Assembly (NCBI GenBank): GCA_030765045.1
Contig: CM060967.1
Coordinates: 122,804,412 to 122,868,411 of the forward strand
DNA: 64,000 bases
Direction: 5' to 3'
From: Tenodera sinensis
Taxonomy: Eukaryota; Arthropoda; Insecta; Mantodea; Mantidae
Shown: positions 22,200-32,244 of the stretch, one piece after another
Numbering within the stretch: the first letter of the stretch is position 1
Layout: the number at the start of each line of letters is the position of its first letter
Position numbers and translations under genes: made by a program
Notes under the pieces: model-generated
The model's database searches: none
What the model saw: the letters and a program-made list of their open reading frames with translations, nothing else
What the model was told of the DNA's origin: nothing

Positions 22200-22805
22200 C
22201 ATTAAACCAAAAAATTCGATACTGGAAACACACGTTTTGAGACTCCCTGAACCCCCTTAAAAGCATTTTTGAGAAATGGTGATCAGCAAAACTCAAAAAC
22301 GAAAATTCCAATAAATACCAAACTTAGTAATTAAGTGCTGCGTTTTCCAAAGATGTGGCACAAATATTTTGAAGAAAATCCTTTGAATCCAAAACATCCA
22401 TTACATAACATTTCTCCAAAATAGCTCTAACGATTTTGATTAAAATAATCTGTTTTAGATATTTTAAAAACAGATGAGTATCTTTCGGGACTAGTCCCTG
22501 AAATCCTCTAATTCTGATTGTCTTCTATAGAATTGGTAAAGGGTAAGGGATGTACAAAATCCTACTCCAAAAATGTAAACCTCACCAATAAATCTTTTTG
22601 TGGCGTTCAACTCGTTCGAGTTATACTTTGTTATTGGTTTGCATTTTTAAACATTTATACCTGCTTTTCTCAAGTGCAAAATAATCATTATTATTTTTTT
22701 CCCTCGTGGTCATGTAAGAACACGGACTTTCAAAGCCATCACATAGCGACCCACGTTTTAAAAATCTGACTATCCTTTTACATACTGTACACCCGTGAAA
22801 AAAAG
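22200..22805 (+). mobile_element. Dispersed repeat family D, copy 5 (diverged)
   Basis: The most diverged of the clear copies, about 600 bp, with CAAAACTCAAAAACGAAAAT, CTAACGATTTTGATTAAAAT and CTTTCAAAGCCATCACATAG in the usual order. The ends are less clear than in other copies. Confidence 0.72.
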
Positions 22806-24271
22806 TCATATCTGAAATGCCAGGCTACTCTAACGGCAGAGAACATTTCACGAGTACCAAATAACTTGCAGTTTTCAACAGGTATGTGTGTATGTATGTT
22901 TACGTTCCAGACATGACACACTTTTTTTTTTGTCCACGGTGCTACCTATTCTGCTACGAAATATGTACATGTAAAATTAATTTTTTTCTGCATTAACAAG
23001 AGGTATAATAGATCAATAAGATTTTGTAACAATGGTAGAAGAATGAGTAGAGAAGGTAATGTGTTTTTTGTGATGTGGGTCCGCAGACTGTAGCCTAGAT
23101 AGCTTGCGCGTAATGCGACCCTATCTGTAATTGCATGTAACCAATAACTGGACTGTTATTTAATTGCTCTTTCATTTTATTTTTAAAACTAAAAATATTG
23201 CCACTTTGCGATAATTGTGTTATATATAAAAAGGGAACCAAAATGTTCGGAGCTCCAATAAAATATACAATTACTGTATATTTTTGAAAGAATAAATGAA
23301 TGAATAAATAAATAAGCCAGAAGAGGGTGCACGCCACTGACACCGTTGGAGCCCCCGGCAACTCGTTAGCGGAGTTAGTATGCAAATGAGCCCATTATAA
23401 GACGGGTTAGGGACTACTGTAGCAATGCTAGTCTGCTGCTAATGGGCTATTACAAGTTAGAAACATGCTCTGCAAGGGGGAGGGGGGGGGGGGTCGGGGA
23501 GGGAGCTTGGTTTTAGAAGTTAGTTGTGTGGTGCGCGGAGGAACAATGATGGGGTGGGGCGCGCGCGATGCATCATGGGAGAGGGCAGGAATCGCGCCGC
23601 GGCACAGCCAGAAATTACTAATCACTCGGATGCTGCTGTCCAATTTAAAAAGAGAGGAAGCGAGAGCAGCGAAAAAAGAAAAAAGAAAGGAAAATCCAGA
23701 AGCACATACACACGCACTTTTTTCTCCCTTTTTTTTTTTAAAACTTATCGTTATTTTATGCCACTCCTAGCAATGCTGAATGAGGTACGTGTGGGGATGT
23801 TGCCAGAACTGAGAGTAATTAGTGTGAAGTGTACATCTCTACAGGTCGGTCGCTGAATAAAAAATTTGGTTATACTTATTATTGCTGTCATTTTTTATTA
23901 TGATTATTATCGGTCTCTATTCGAGGAATGAAAGGCGAATGCTGCTCTGTGCATCCTCGCAATGGGCTGCAAGCTAAACAGTCAGCAAGTTCACAGAAAC
24001 AGATGCCTGCTGGTAATCTTCAAACATGAAGGTCCTCGGTTAGATTCATGCTTGCTTACTGATGGAAATGATTCGATTGTGTATTTCATATTCTACCATC
24101 GAATTCTTTATTAGATTTAGTTTATTTTAATATGCGATATTGTGTAGTTTACACTTTTGGTAATAAAATATAAAGCAATTAAAATACATCAGTGTTGTTG
24201 AGGGTACAACTCAAGAATTGCCCTCAAAATGTAAAGTAAGAATTAGTGCTGATATGTACAAGAAATTAAAA
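22806..24271. other. Interval with a GC-rich island
   Basis: Mostly AT-rich, but 23456-23640 is strongly GC-rich, with a G13 run at about 23477-23493 and CpG clusters (GGGGCGCGCGCGATG, AATCGCGCCGCGG). It may be a promoter or a fragment of an element. Overlapping ORFs on both strands reflect composition only. Confidence 0.5.
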
Positions 24272-25085
24272 ACTCTGATGTGTTGCACTCACATGACATT
24301 CTCTATTGTACTAATCATCCTTACAACCTCTTATTCCTATATCTTCTTTGTGTTATTTACTTGTAGATGCAAGGGGAATATGGCAATACAGTAGGCTTTG
24401 AGCGATAGTTAAATCTTTTAAAGCTTTCAAATTCCCTTCTCTTTGCACGGTTTAAAAAAAATGAATAGCATTGTTCCATTTGACAGAATATAAGTTCTCC
24501 AAAACTTACACAAATAACGAGGAATATCTCCGAAATGGTTCACTCTACAAAAACATTTATTCCGACATAAATTGTGTTTTAGCAAGATCTACATTTTTTG
24601 TATAGTAGGATTTGGTCTATCTCTTACGGTTTACCGGTTATGCAAAATTCATCCAAAGTAAACAGGGCTACATGGGCTATAGCCAGAAAATTAAAGATAT
24701 ATTTTTCATTTGTCATAAAAATATTTCAAACATACGTCATTTTAATCAAAATTGTTAGGGCCATTTTTAAGAAAATAAACATTTTTGAAAAATTTTTCAT
24801 ACAAAGGTTAGTTTAGGGTGGGGCTATTTTCTTCAAAATCCCCGTGGCGCATCTTTGAAAGACATTAAACTTAAATACCAACTTTGGTTTCTAACCGACT
24901 TTTCGTTTTTGAGTTATGCTGTCCACAGACTGACACACACACGGATAGACACACAGACACACACAAGGACCTTTTTCTAAAAATGCCTTTTTTGGATTGA
25001 GGGGGCCTCAAAACATATATTTCCGCTGAAATCTTGACATCGAATTTTTGCTGGAATGCAATACTATCTGCTTCACTAAAAGAGA
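24272..25085 (-). mobile_element. Dispersed repeat family D, copy 6 (complete, reverse)
   Basis: The best complete reverse copy: from TCTGATGTGTTGCACTCACA through TCCATTTGACAG, GAATATCTCCGAAATGG, TTAATCAAAATTGTTAGGGC and CTTTGAAAGACATTAAAC to TTTTCGTTTTTGAGTTATGC and ATATATTTCCGCTGAAATC. Confidence 0.87.
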
Positions 25086-25329
25086 AAGTAAAAATATAAA
25101 GATAGCCCGTAGGGTAGTGACCTCCTACCTGCCGATAGGGTGACCTCGGCGCTACTTATAGAGTGAGCTAATCGCTGTAAGCTTGTCTCTATATTAATCC
25201 CTGTTCTTTATTATATACTGTTTGTCTTTGTTTACGGTCTATGTTATTTTATCCATAATTTATCCACTTCTGTCAATATCAACTTATGCACTTTGTTATA
25301 GTCTTTGCACACTTCACTGGCTTTGAACT

Positions 25330-26125
25330 TACAAAACTGCTCCCTCTAGTCTAAACACTTTGTTTGGTATATATCTGGTGATATGTCTTTCCATTTTTCT
25401 CTGTCTCTTGCGGTTCTGGTCCACTGGACACCAGCTCCTTTTGGAAGTCTTGTGGCCATCTGTTGCGGCATAGGTCCATCTGACCTGGTTCATCCTGGCT
25501 ACGTGTCCCGCCCAGCGTCTTTTGGCCTGTCGCATCTTCCATTCCGCTCTTTCTTCTCAGTTCATCGCTCCTTACCTTGTCGCTAATTTTGATGCCCAAT
25601 ACCCTTCTCTCCATTTTACGTTGGCATACTTGGATTTTGTTGGTCTGTCCTTTTGTTAGTGTTCATATCTGGCTTCCGTAAATAAGAGCTGTAATGATGC
25701 AGGTCTGCAGTATTTCAAATCTTAGCTTGTGTTGAGAGATTTTTCAGAAGTACAAATTTCAGACTCCAGAATTTGCCCCAGGAAAGTTGTATCCTTCTTT
25801 GAATCTCTCTTTCTCTGGTCCCCAACATGCTAATCGTTTGTCCTAAGTAGATATGCTCTTCACTGTATTCTATCGGTGTTCTCTCCAACTGGATTGCTAT
25901 CTTTGTATTTGTCATGATTTTGGTCTTGGACGGGTTCATTGCCAGACCTGCTTCTTTGCTCTTTGCGTTCAGTCCATTCAGTATTTTTTGGAGTTCATCT
26001 GTCGAGTTGACAAACAGTACAATATCAGCGAATCTGCGGTTCGATAGTCTTCTACCATCGATATTTATACCATAGCTTTTCCTGTTCCATTCTGGTTCTC
26101 TGAATATCGTCTCGAGGGCGCACAA
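25330..26125 (-). pseudogene. RTE-like LINE, reverse transcriptase C-terminal half, decayed
   Basis: On the minus strand the region runs from the palm (RRFADIVLFVNSTDELQ at about 26005-26040) through NPSKTKIMTNTK and YLGQTISML to a tail region with MERRVLGIKISDKVRSDELR and RRWAGHVARMNQVRW. This order matches RTE/BovB-like LINE proteins. The catalytic FADD has lost one Asp codon in frame, so the enzyme would be inactive even apart from frameshifts at about 25560-25715. The copy is 5'-truncated. It abuts a Jockey tail in the same orientation at 26150. Confidence 0.85.
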
Positions 26126-26149
26126 GAAAATAACACTACAGTAGTTTAT

Positions 26150-26440
26150 AAGAAGAAATCTGTACGTCCTTTTTTCTTCAGTCTACTTGGAGCTGCTCTT
26201 TTGACATGTTGTGGGGAATCTCTTTCAGTTAAAAGTTCTGGTGAACGATGAATGATGTGACCAGCCGCGTATAGGAGGACTGGAGTGTAGATTCAACTGT
26301 AGGAGTACGAAGATCTTTATGACATGCTGAATTGCGGATGTACCAAAGAGCACCCGTTATGATCCGAAGAACCCGATTTTGGAAAGTCTGTATTTTTTTG
26401 AGTTGCCAATACATGTGTACTGTTTTGCAATTTCTCAACG
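26150..26440 (-). pseudogene. Jockey-type LINE C-terminal fragment
   Basis: The minus strand reads KKIQTFQNRVLRIITGALWY, then IRNSACHKDL and a T(V)ES.LQSSY block. This corresponds to the last ~100 residues of the intact Jockey ORF2 at 4758-7451, which has IQTFQNRVLRIITSAPWY and LHSSYRNLY. Clearly related but not the same copy. Truncated at its 5' side; it joins family D copy 7. Confidence 0.85.
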
Positions 26441-26489
26441 ATACATGCTGTTACCTCCACGCGATTCGCAAAAAAAATTTTACTTTTTC

Positions 26490-27248
26490 TACTAGTAAGT
26501 AGCGGAAGTATGTATTCCACCCAAAAATTCGATGTAGAGATTTCACCGGAAATATGTTTTGAGACCACCCGAATCCAAAAAAAAGCATTTTTAGAAAAAA
26601 GTCCTTGTATGTGTGTCTGTCAGTCTGTGGACAGCATAACTCAAAAACGAAAAGTCGCTTGAAAACCAAAGTTGATATTTAAGTTTAATGTCTTTCAAGA
26701 ATGCGACACGAAGGGTTTGAAGAAAATTGCTTCATCCTAAACTTACCTTTACATGTTTGAGATATTTTTATGACAAATGAAATATCTTGAATTTTCTGGC
26801 TATAGCCCATGACGTCCTATTTACTCTGGGTGACTTTGGCATAACTGGTAAACTGTAAGAGATAGACCAAATCTTACTATACAAAAATCTAGATCTTGCT
26901 AAAACACACAATTTATGTCTAAATATATATATTTTTTGTAGTGTCTGCAATTTCGGAGATATTCTTCGTTATTTGTGTGAGTTTTGGAGAACTTATACTT
27001 CTGTCAAATAGAACATCGCTATTCATTTTTATACGTTAACCATGCAAAGAGAACGGAATTTGAAAGCTTTAAAAGATATGACTATCGCTCAAAGTCTACT
27101 GTATTTCCATATTCCCGTTGCACGTGCAAGAAAACGAGCAATAAGATAATTTCTGCAAATGCTTATCTCAACTAACACGAAGAAGATATAGCAATGGTTA
27201 GTACAAGAGTAGAGAAAGTCATGTGAGTACGACACATCAGATTTTTTT
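26490..27248 (+). mobile_element. Dispersed repeat family D, copy 7
   Basis: Runs from GTATGTATTCCACCCAAAAATTCGATGTAG through TTTCACCGGAAATATG, AACTCAAAAACGAAAAGTCG and CTTTCAAGAATGCGACACGA, then jumps after CTTTACATG to GTTTGAGATATT. A ~70-bp internal segment present in copies 1 and 2 is therefore missing. It ends GTACAAGAGTAGAGAAAGTC…CATCAGATTTTTT. Confidence 0.87.
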
Positions 27249-27935
27249 TCTTTTGTTACATTAATGGTAATTTGCCGCCAAAACAGAAACATGCTTATGA
27301 TACTCTCACACTGAACAAATCAGAGCAGTAAATTCTAGTTATGGTTGACAGTGGAGAAAAGGCAAACAAATTTAGAACACTTTCAGATCCCGAAATCTAC
27401 TTTCTCATTGATAGGTATAACTTCAAGACAGAAGTCTGGCAAGCTGTCCATATAGCGGCAACAATAACACCATCAGGCCAGCCAAATATGGTTCCAACAC
27501 GTGCATTCACTGCAAAGTATTTATTTATTTATTTAAAGTACCTTCTTCATTTGAGGTCTCTCAAAGTATAACTATACAATTGATGCCCTTCTTTAAAAAT
27601 TTAAAATTATATAAAATTTGTTATAACACGTAGTACAGAAAATCTATTAAATTAATAAGAAGCAACTTCAAGGAAATGCGAATATCAAAATTTTCATAGT
27701 AAAATTCAAATTATAATTAAAGAAATAAATGCCATTAATAAAATGTTACATGGAAATTTCAACGCATTTGCTAAATGTAATGGTGTGAGTGGAAATGATT
27801 TCTTATGATGACGGTTAATCCCCTGATTGTATGACTGTATTTTATATATCAGGTGTTTATCCAGTCCATAATCTACCCAAAACTGATGTGTTTTTTTGGG
27901 GAGATTGTCTCTCTAGTACGTATCATTAATTTTTT
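27249..27935. other. Unannotated interval
   Basis: AT-rich. A 76-residue plus-strand ORF at 27341-27571 has no recognised motif. Confidence 0.5.
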
Positions 27936-28245
27936 TTAGGTTGTATTTGTTTTTGAAATAGGAAATATGGCTTCATAAATAACTTCACTACCATCAGATT
28001 TGTTGTAGACAATGGTGCCGATGCACCTGCTGTTGCCACTATTTGACAACTCGTACCTCACGGACCTTGAAACCTTTTTCCCTTCATGCCTGTTGCGATC
28101 AAGCTTCAGATTTTGCAATACCTGCTGTTCCACAGCACTTCCGTACAGGCAAACACCCAGGACAGGGTATTGTTCCGTCAGAGAGCGCCCAGCAAGAACT
28201 CCAGCAGTCAGTTTGATGGCATCTCTCCATTTGGAGCAGTAATTA
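27936..28245 (-). CDS. Coding-like open frame, possible exon or relic, unknown
   Basis: About 100 codons are open on the minus strand, ending with TAA at 27936-27938. The peptide is of balanced, protein-like composition: it includes KWRDAIKLTAGVLAG, YPVLGVCLYGSAVEQQ and RYELSNSGNSRCIGTIVYN. An in-frame stop closes it at about 28253, so a longer protein would need an upstream exon or has been truncated. I do not recognise the family. It may be the last exon of a gene or the end of a worn transposon ORF. Confidence 0.35.
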
Positions 28246-28513
28246 TTTTTTTAAGAGGGTACGATAATAGAGCACCCTCATTCTTGAACCCATGAGAGAA
28301 AAAGTGAACTGAATAGTCGTATATTGCTGTTTCAGTTATTAAGGGACTATATACATATTTTTAAAAAACCTCGTTGATTCGAACTTCACATTCAAACTTC
28401 ACATTTCACCTATGGCTATTTTTCGGTCCCTTGAAATTCAGCCAATCGAGGATCTACTGCATTATATGACGTTCCCAGGAATGTAACTTTTAGGGACGAG
28501 AATTTGTTGTTAG

Positions 28514-29774
28514 CTAATGCTGGATTTCTGACAATGAAGTCATTAATCCTCTTGCTCTCCAATATTTTTCACTGATGGATGGGGCACTAGAAGTGGCCGG
28601 GCATATTTGAAGGTGGTCCCGATCCATTTCCTCTTGCAGATCACATAGAGGACAGAGTGGTGAAGAATATATCCCAATTCTGTTTAAATGTTTTGCCAGA
28701 CAATCATGTCCTGTAATCAACCTGAAGGTTGCAACTGCTGTTTTTCGAGGATACTCAGGAATTACTGTTTGAATGTTGGGTAGTTCCCATCTTTTAGTTT
28801 TTGATTTTTCATAGTAATATTTTTCAATATTTTTTTTGAATTCAGAGTTGACTAATATTTTAGCTGCATAAAATGGTAGATTAACTATTGATTTCTGCAC
28901 ATTGCCGGTACCCTTTTTTGCAAGAAAATCAGCTTTCTCATTACCACTCAGTCCACAGTGAGCTGGTATCCATTGGAAGACTGGGTGTTTTTGAAGTGCT
29001 GTTAGATGGGTAAGGATTTTCCAACATTCTATAATTGTTTGGTTTTTCGGTGACAACTTAGAAGTAATTGTTATAATTGCTGCCCTGGAATTTGAGAGAA
29101 TAACTGCTTGCTGAAAATGTGAAATTCTGTACAAAAGATTTTATAGGGCCATTCGAATTGGTTCAATTTCTCCATCAAAGTTTGTAGTTCCATAACTTAA
29201 AGATTTGTAATAGGAAAAGAGGTGACATGTAACTCCAGCACCTGCTCCATCTTGGTTTGATATAAATGATCCATCAGTATAAATATGGAGCCACTCATGT
29301 TCTGGAAATCTAGTATGGATTGTCTCTAATGCCAATAATTTTAGAACACTAGTTGGAGTATCACTTTTCTTAACTTCTTCTGTCAGGTGTAAATAATATG
29401 TGATGTCTAATGTTTGTGTCGTATTGAATTTAGATATGAAGTTTTCCTTTGAATTAGGAAGGTATACATTCTTCTTGAGGTCTTGAATTTTGGAAAGAAA
29501 CCTCTCCTGAGTCTTTAGTGTATGTGTAAAATTTCTCTTGTGCCATGTATTGAATGGGAGTCTGATCAACTTTTCGTGTTGAATAAGAGCCGCTTTTTCT
29601 ATTTCATATTCAATGGGGCATTGGTTGGTTAGTATTTCCATAGCTGCTATTGGTGTGGTTTTGATAGCACCTGTAATTAATCTCAGACTTTGGTTTTGAA
29701 AGATTTGAATCTTTTTTGTGTTTGCTGTTACAAGAACTTCGCTGCAGTAAGTAAATAATGGCTTTATATACATT
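28514..29774 (-). pseudogene. LINE with RNase H domain: RT thumb, RNase H and C-terminal domain
   Basis: Minus-strand continuation of the LINE that starts at 30578. In order: MYIKPLFTYCSEVLV and IQIFQNQSLRLITGA (end of the RT/thumb part), then RNase H with IYTDGSFIS, a premature TAA (29141-29143) with the frame continuing on both sides, ILSNSRAAI, and FQWIPAHCGLSGNEKADFLA. A C-terminal Cys/His motif (CPLCDLQEEMDRDHLQIC) and a stop at 28514 follow. In RNase H the third block usually has Asp where this has Asn. Such an RNase H domain fits LINEs of the I/R1-like groups and not the window's Jockey element. No poly(A) tail is seen downstream. Confidence 0.85.
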
Positions 29775-29778
29775 GTAT

Positions 29779-30357
29779 TGTGACTTTTTGGTGGGTTGTA
29801 AAGTAAAGAAGACAGATGTAGTCGAGATAAAGAAACACTTTTATTTCCGTAAACAGTAACTTTGTACACTCGTTGCAACAGCAAGAAAGTCTTTTACGAT
29901 TCTCCAACAGCACGGCTCCGAACTCGTAACATAAAGAACTAACTCTTCTCCGTCGGCACGACTCCTCAACCTTCACATACGTCTGTCCTCTCCGTCGGCA
30001 CGACTACTCAACGCTTCACATACGTCTGACTCTCCGTCGGCACGACTACTCTACGCTTCACATACGTCTGTCCTCTCCGTCGGCACGACTACTCTACGCT
30101 TCACATACGTCTGAGTGCCTCTTCTGTCGCACTTTACCGCTATTTATATCTCCCAGGCACTATTCTGGAAAGTTCAGTTATTGCGGTCAAATACAAAGCG
30201 GAAGATTCTCGAAGTCTCTATCCTTTTCTCTCTTTCGGCAAGCGCCCCAACAATGCGGCCATGCTCTGTCTCTTTCCTTCGGCTCCTTTGCGGTAGTGCC
30301 GACAATAATGCGTGACACTGCTGTTGTCGGCAATTAGATGCGGCGGGCGCGGTGACA
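29779..30357 (-). mobile_element. Solo LTR of an LTR retrotransposon inside the LINE
   Basis: 579 bp with TG…CA ends (plus strand TGTGAC … GGTGACA), flanked by GTAT on both sides (29775-29778 and 30358-30361). On the minus strand it has a TATAAATA box (30141-30148), a pyrimidine/A initiator-like site about 30 bp later, and AATAAA near the other end (29840-29845). That is a U3-R-U5 layout in minus orientation. The flanking LINE reading continues across it (LNTTY on one side, MYIKP on the other). No internal retroelement genes remain, as expected after LTR-LTR recombination. A gypsy-type origin is likely but not proven. Confidence 0.85.
29947..30113. repeat. Four-copy 42-43 bp tandem repeat within the solo LTR
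   Basis: Units begin TCTCCGTCGGCACGACT at 29947, 29989, 30031 and 30074 and end in CACATACGTCTG. In the LTR orientation they lie just downstream of the TATA box, in the transcribed leader. Confidence 0.95.
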
Positions 30358-30361
30358 GTAT

Positions 30362-30496
30362 GTTGTGTTAAGAGTTACTCTGGAACATCCCCACTTCATT
30401 CCTGTTAGACGTTTTAACAATGAAAGGCACCTTTGGTCCACTTTTGTAATTTGCTTAAGGATTGTTGCATGGGTTTTTCTAGTTCTGTGCTTTTGC
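30362..30496 (-). pseudogene. RNase H LINE, RT fragment upstream of the LTR insertion
   Basis: The minus strand reads ELEKPMQQSLSKLQKWTKG, then directly LSLLKRLTGMKWGC and LNTTY, which joins MYIKP across the solo LTR. About 230 bp that normally lie between these two blocks are missing here but are present in opposite orientation at 30578-30800. Confidence 0.8.
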
Positions 30497-30578
30497 ACTT
30501 CAAAACCAAAGAGCAAAAGTACAGAACTAGAAAAAACCATGCAACAATGCTTAACCAAATTACAAAGATGGACCAAAG
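30431..30578. repeat. 66-bp inverted repeat with 16-bp spacer
   Basis: Arms 30431-30496 and 30513-30578 are reverse complements with about six mismatches, able to form a long hairpin. Both arms encode the same RT segment, facing each other. Confidence 0.95.
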
Positions 30579-30812
30579 AAAATATAATGACTGTTAATAC
30601 AACAAAATCAAACTACCAAATTTTTTCACTAAGAAAAAAGCCACTAAAAATAAAATTAAATTTTGAGGGTCAACAATTACTAGAAACAAAGGAAGCTAAG
30701 TATTTAGGAGTTACATTTTATACCAAACTTACATGGACCAAACAAATAGAAAATGTAATACAAAGAGCAGAGGGACGAGAATTTAGGCCTTACCGTTGCG
30801 ATGCATCATGCT
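30513..30812 (+). pseudogene. Inverted 5' segment of the RNase H LINE (RT thumb region)
   Basis: The plus strand reads ELEKTMQQCLTKLQRWTKEN, TTKSNYQIFSLRKKPLK and AKYLGVTFYTKLTWTKQIEN, ending near IQRAEGR. It is the same protein region that the minus-strand LINE lacks, turned round. 5' inversions are a known outcome of LINE integration (twin priming); the 66-bp overlap at the junction is longer than usual. Confidence 0.82.
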
Positions 30813-30912
30813 ATTAGATTGCCCAGTGCGTTCTTTAAGGAAACAGTTTGATCCAAGTATACACTTTCTTGTAAATATTCAAGAGATTCGTTACCTCTTG
30901 TTGAGATGTCTA

Positions 30913-31135
30913 CTTCTGGCTCAGTTGGTTAGACGGTGGCCTACTGATCCCTAGGTCGCGGGTTCAAATCCGGCCCAGACCGATTGTTTTTAACTCTGCT
31001 TAAAAATGACGGCTCCATGTAAGTATATTCCCTGACATGTAAAAGAACTCCTGCGGGACAAAATTACGGCACACCGGTGACACTGAAGTGATCCTGGCAA
31101 TTGACAGCGTCATTAAACAGCAAACTAATTCTTTA
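30913..31135 (+). mobile_element. tRNA-derived SINE, third family, copy 1
   Basis: Head with GGCTCAGTTGGTTAGACGG (A box) and GCGGGTTCAAATCC (B box). The body contains ACATGTAAAAGAACTCCTGC, GGCACACCGGTGAC and GTGATCCTGGCAATTGACAG, ending CGTCATTAAACAG. The reverse copy at 35686-35865 shares the whole order. Confidence 0.88.
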
Positions 31136-32147
31136 ATAAATCTGGCTAACTGCACGTTTTGAAATGTCATTGGTATTCAATGAAGAAACTAAGTAAATAG
31201 AACATAATATAGTTAAACATGCATGTTTTCCTAAGTTCCTGATATTAATGATTTCGAAATTATAGCTGAAATTTTATAAAATAATAGTTCGTTTATTTGA
31301 TGGAATCTAAAACTTAGGAAAGCACCGGTTCTATAACGACTTGTTACACCTGGGTCCGAAAGAGATTAGAGAGAGTGCTGGGATAATTTTAAGTAGAAAA
31401 ACAGAGCTCTTATAGCACTAGACTACAACTTACGAACATTTAGGCTTCTTTGAAGACATATAAATTCTATTTGACATCAAACCGCGTGTTTGGAGAGAGA
31501 AGTGACGCATTATTTTTATTTAATTATGCCACATATGCTCCTTCTGGTCAGAGAGCGAGAGAGAGGGTGGAGGGGGAGGGGAGGGGGAGGGGAGGTGGAG
31601 GAGGGAGAGGGAGTGTATATCAAGGTAGGAATGTTTATACTGCCTCTATCTTTCCGTTCCCTTGTTTTTCAGAAACACACCTTAGCTCGCAGAATTTTCT
31701 GAAAATTTCCCGGCATCTGGCCTTTGAAGACGCTTCATGCGTTGTTTTATAAAGCTTTCACCCTTCCTTTACACTTCCCTCCGCCTTTTAATGTCCCTTG
31801 CGCGACTGTCAAGGAAATTATTTATAAACTCCCCACCATAGAGTCGCAGGCTCCTGTGGTTTGACAAAACCCATTTCTTCAAAACAGTAGTTTATGTAGG
31901 GTCCACTTTATGCAACTGGATAACAGAGTACTAACTCCACATTACATGTTCGCACAACTTCATTATCTAATTAGGAATAATCTGTAGCTATTCCAAGTAA
32001 AGGAAATATCAATACTATCGTACATTTGTGTAGATGATTAACGTCGAGAAACATATGATGCACCTTCATATGTTTTACAGTTCTATATAAAAATTCTGCA
32101 GAAACAAAAAGACATATCAAATGCTAAAGCAATGCATATCTTAAGGG
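31136..32147. other. Unannotated interval with a G-rich polypurine block
   Basis: 31550-31615 is a polypurine stretch with GGGGGAGGGGAGGGGGAGGG. Otherwise AT-rich, no gene recognised. Confidence 0.6.

Positions 32148-32179
<32 letters not shown>
32148..32179. repeat. A32 homopolymer
   Basis: Isolated A tract with no LINE or SINE body recognised immediately upstream. Confidence 0.9.
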
Positions 32180-32181
<2 letters not shown>

Positions 32182-32244
32182 CTGTTTCCTATTCATTGCT
32201 TGGACCTTTTTACTTTCCCTACTACGTATAGTAAGTACAAAAGT

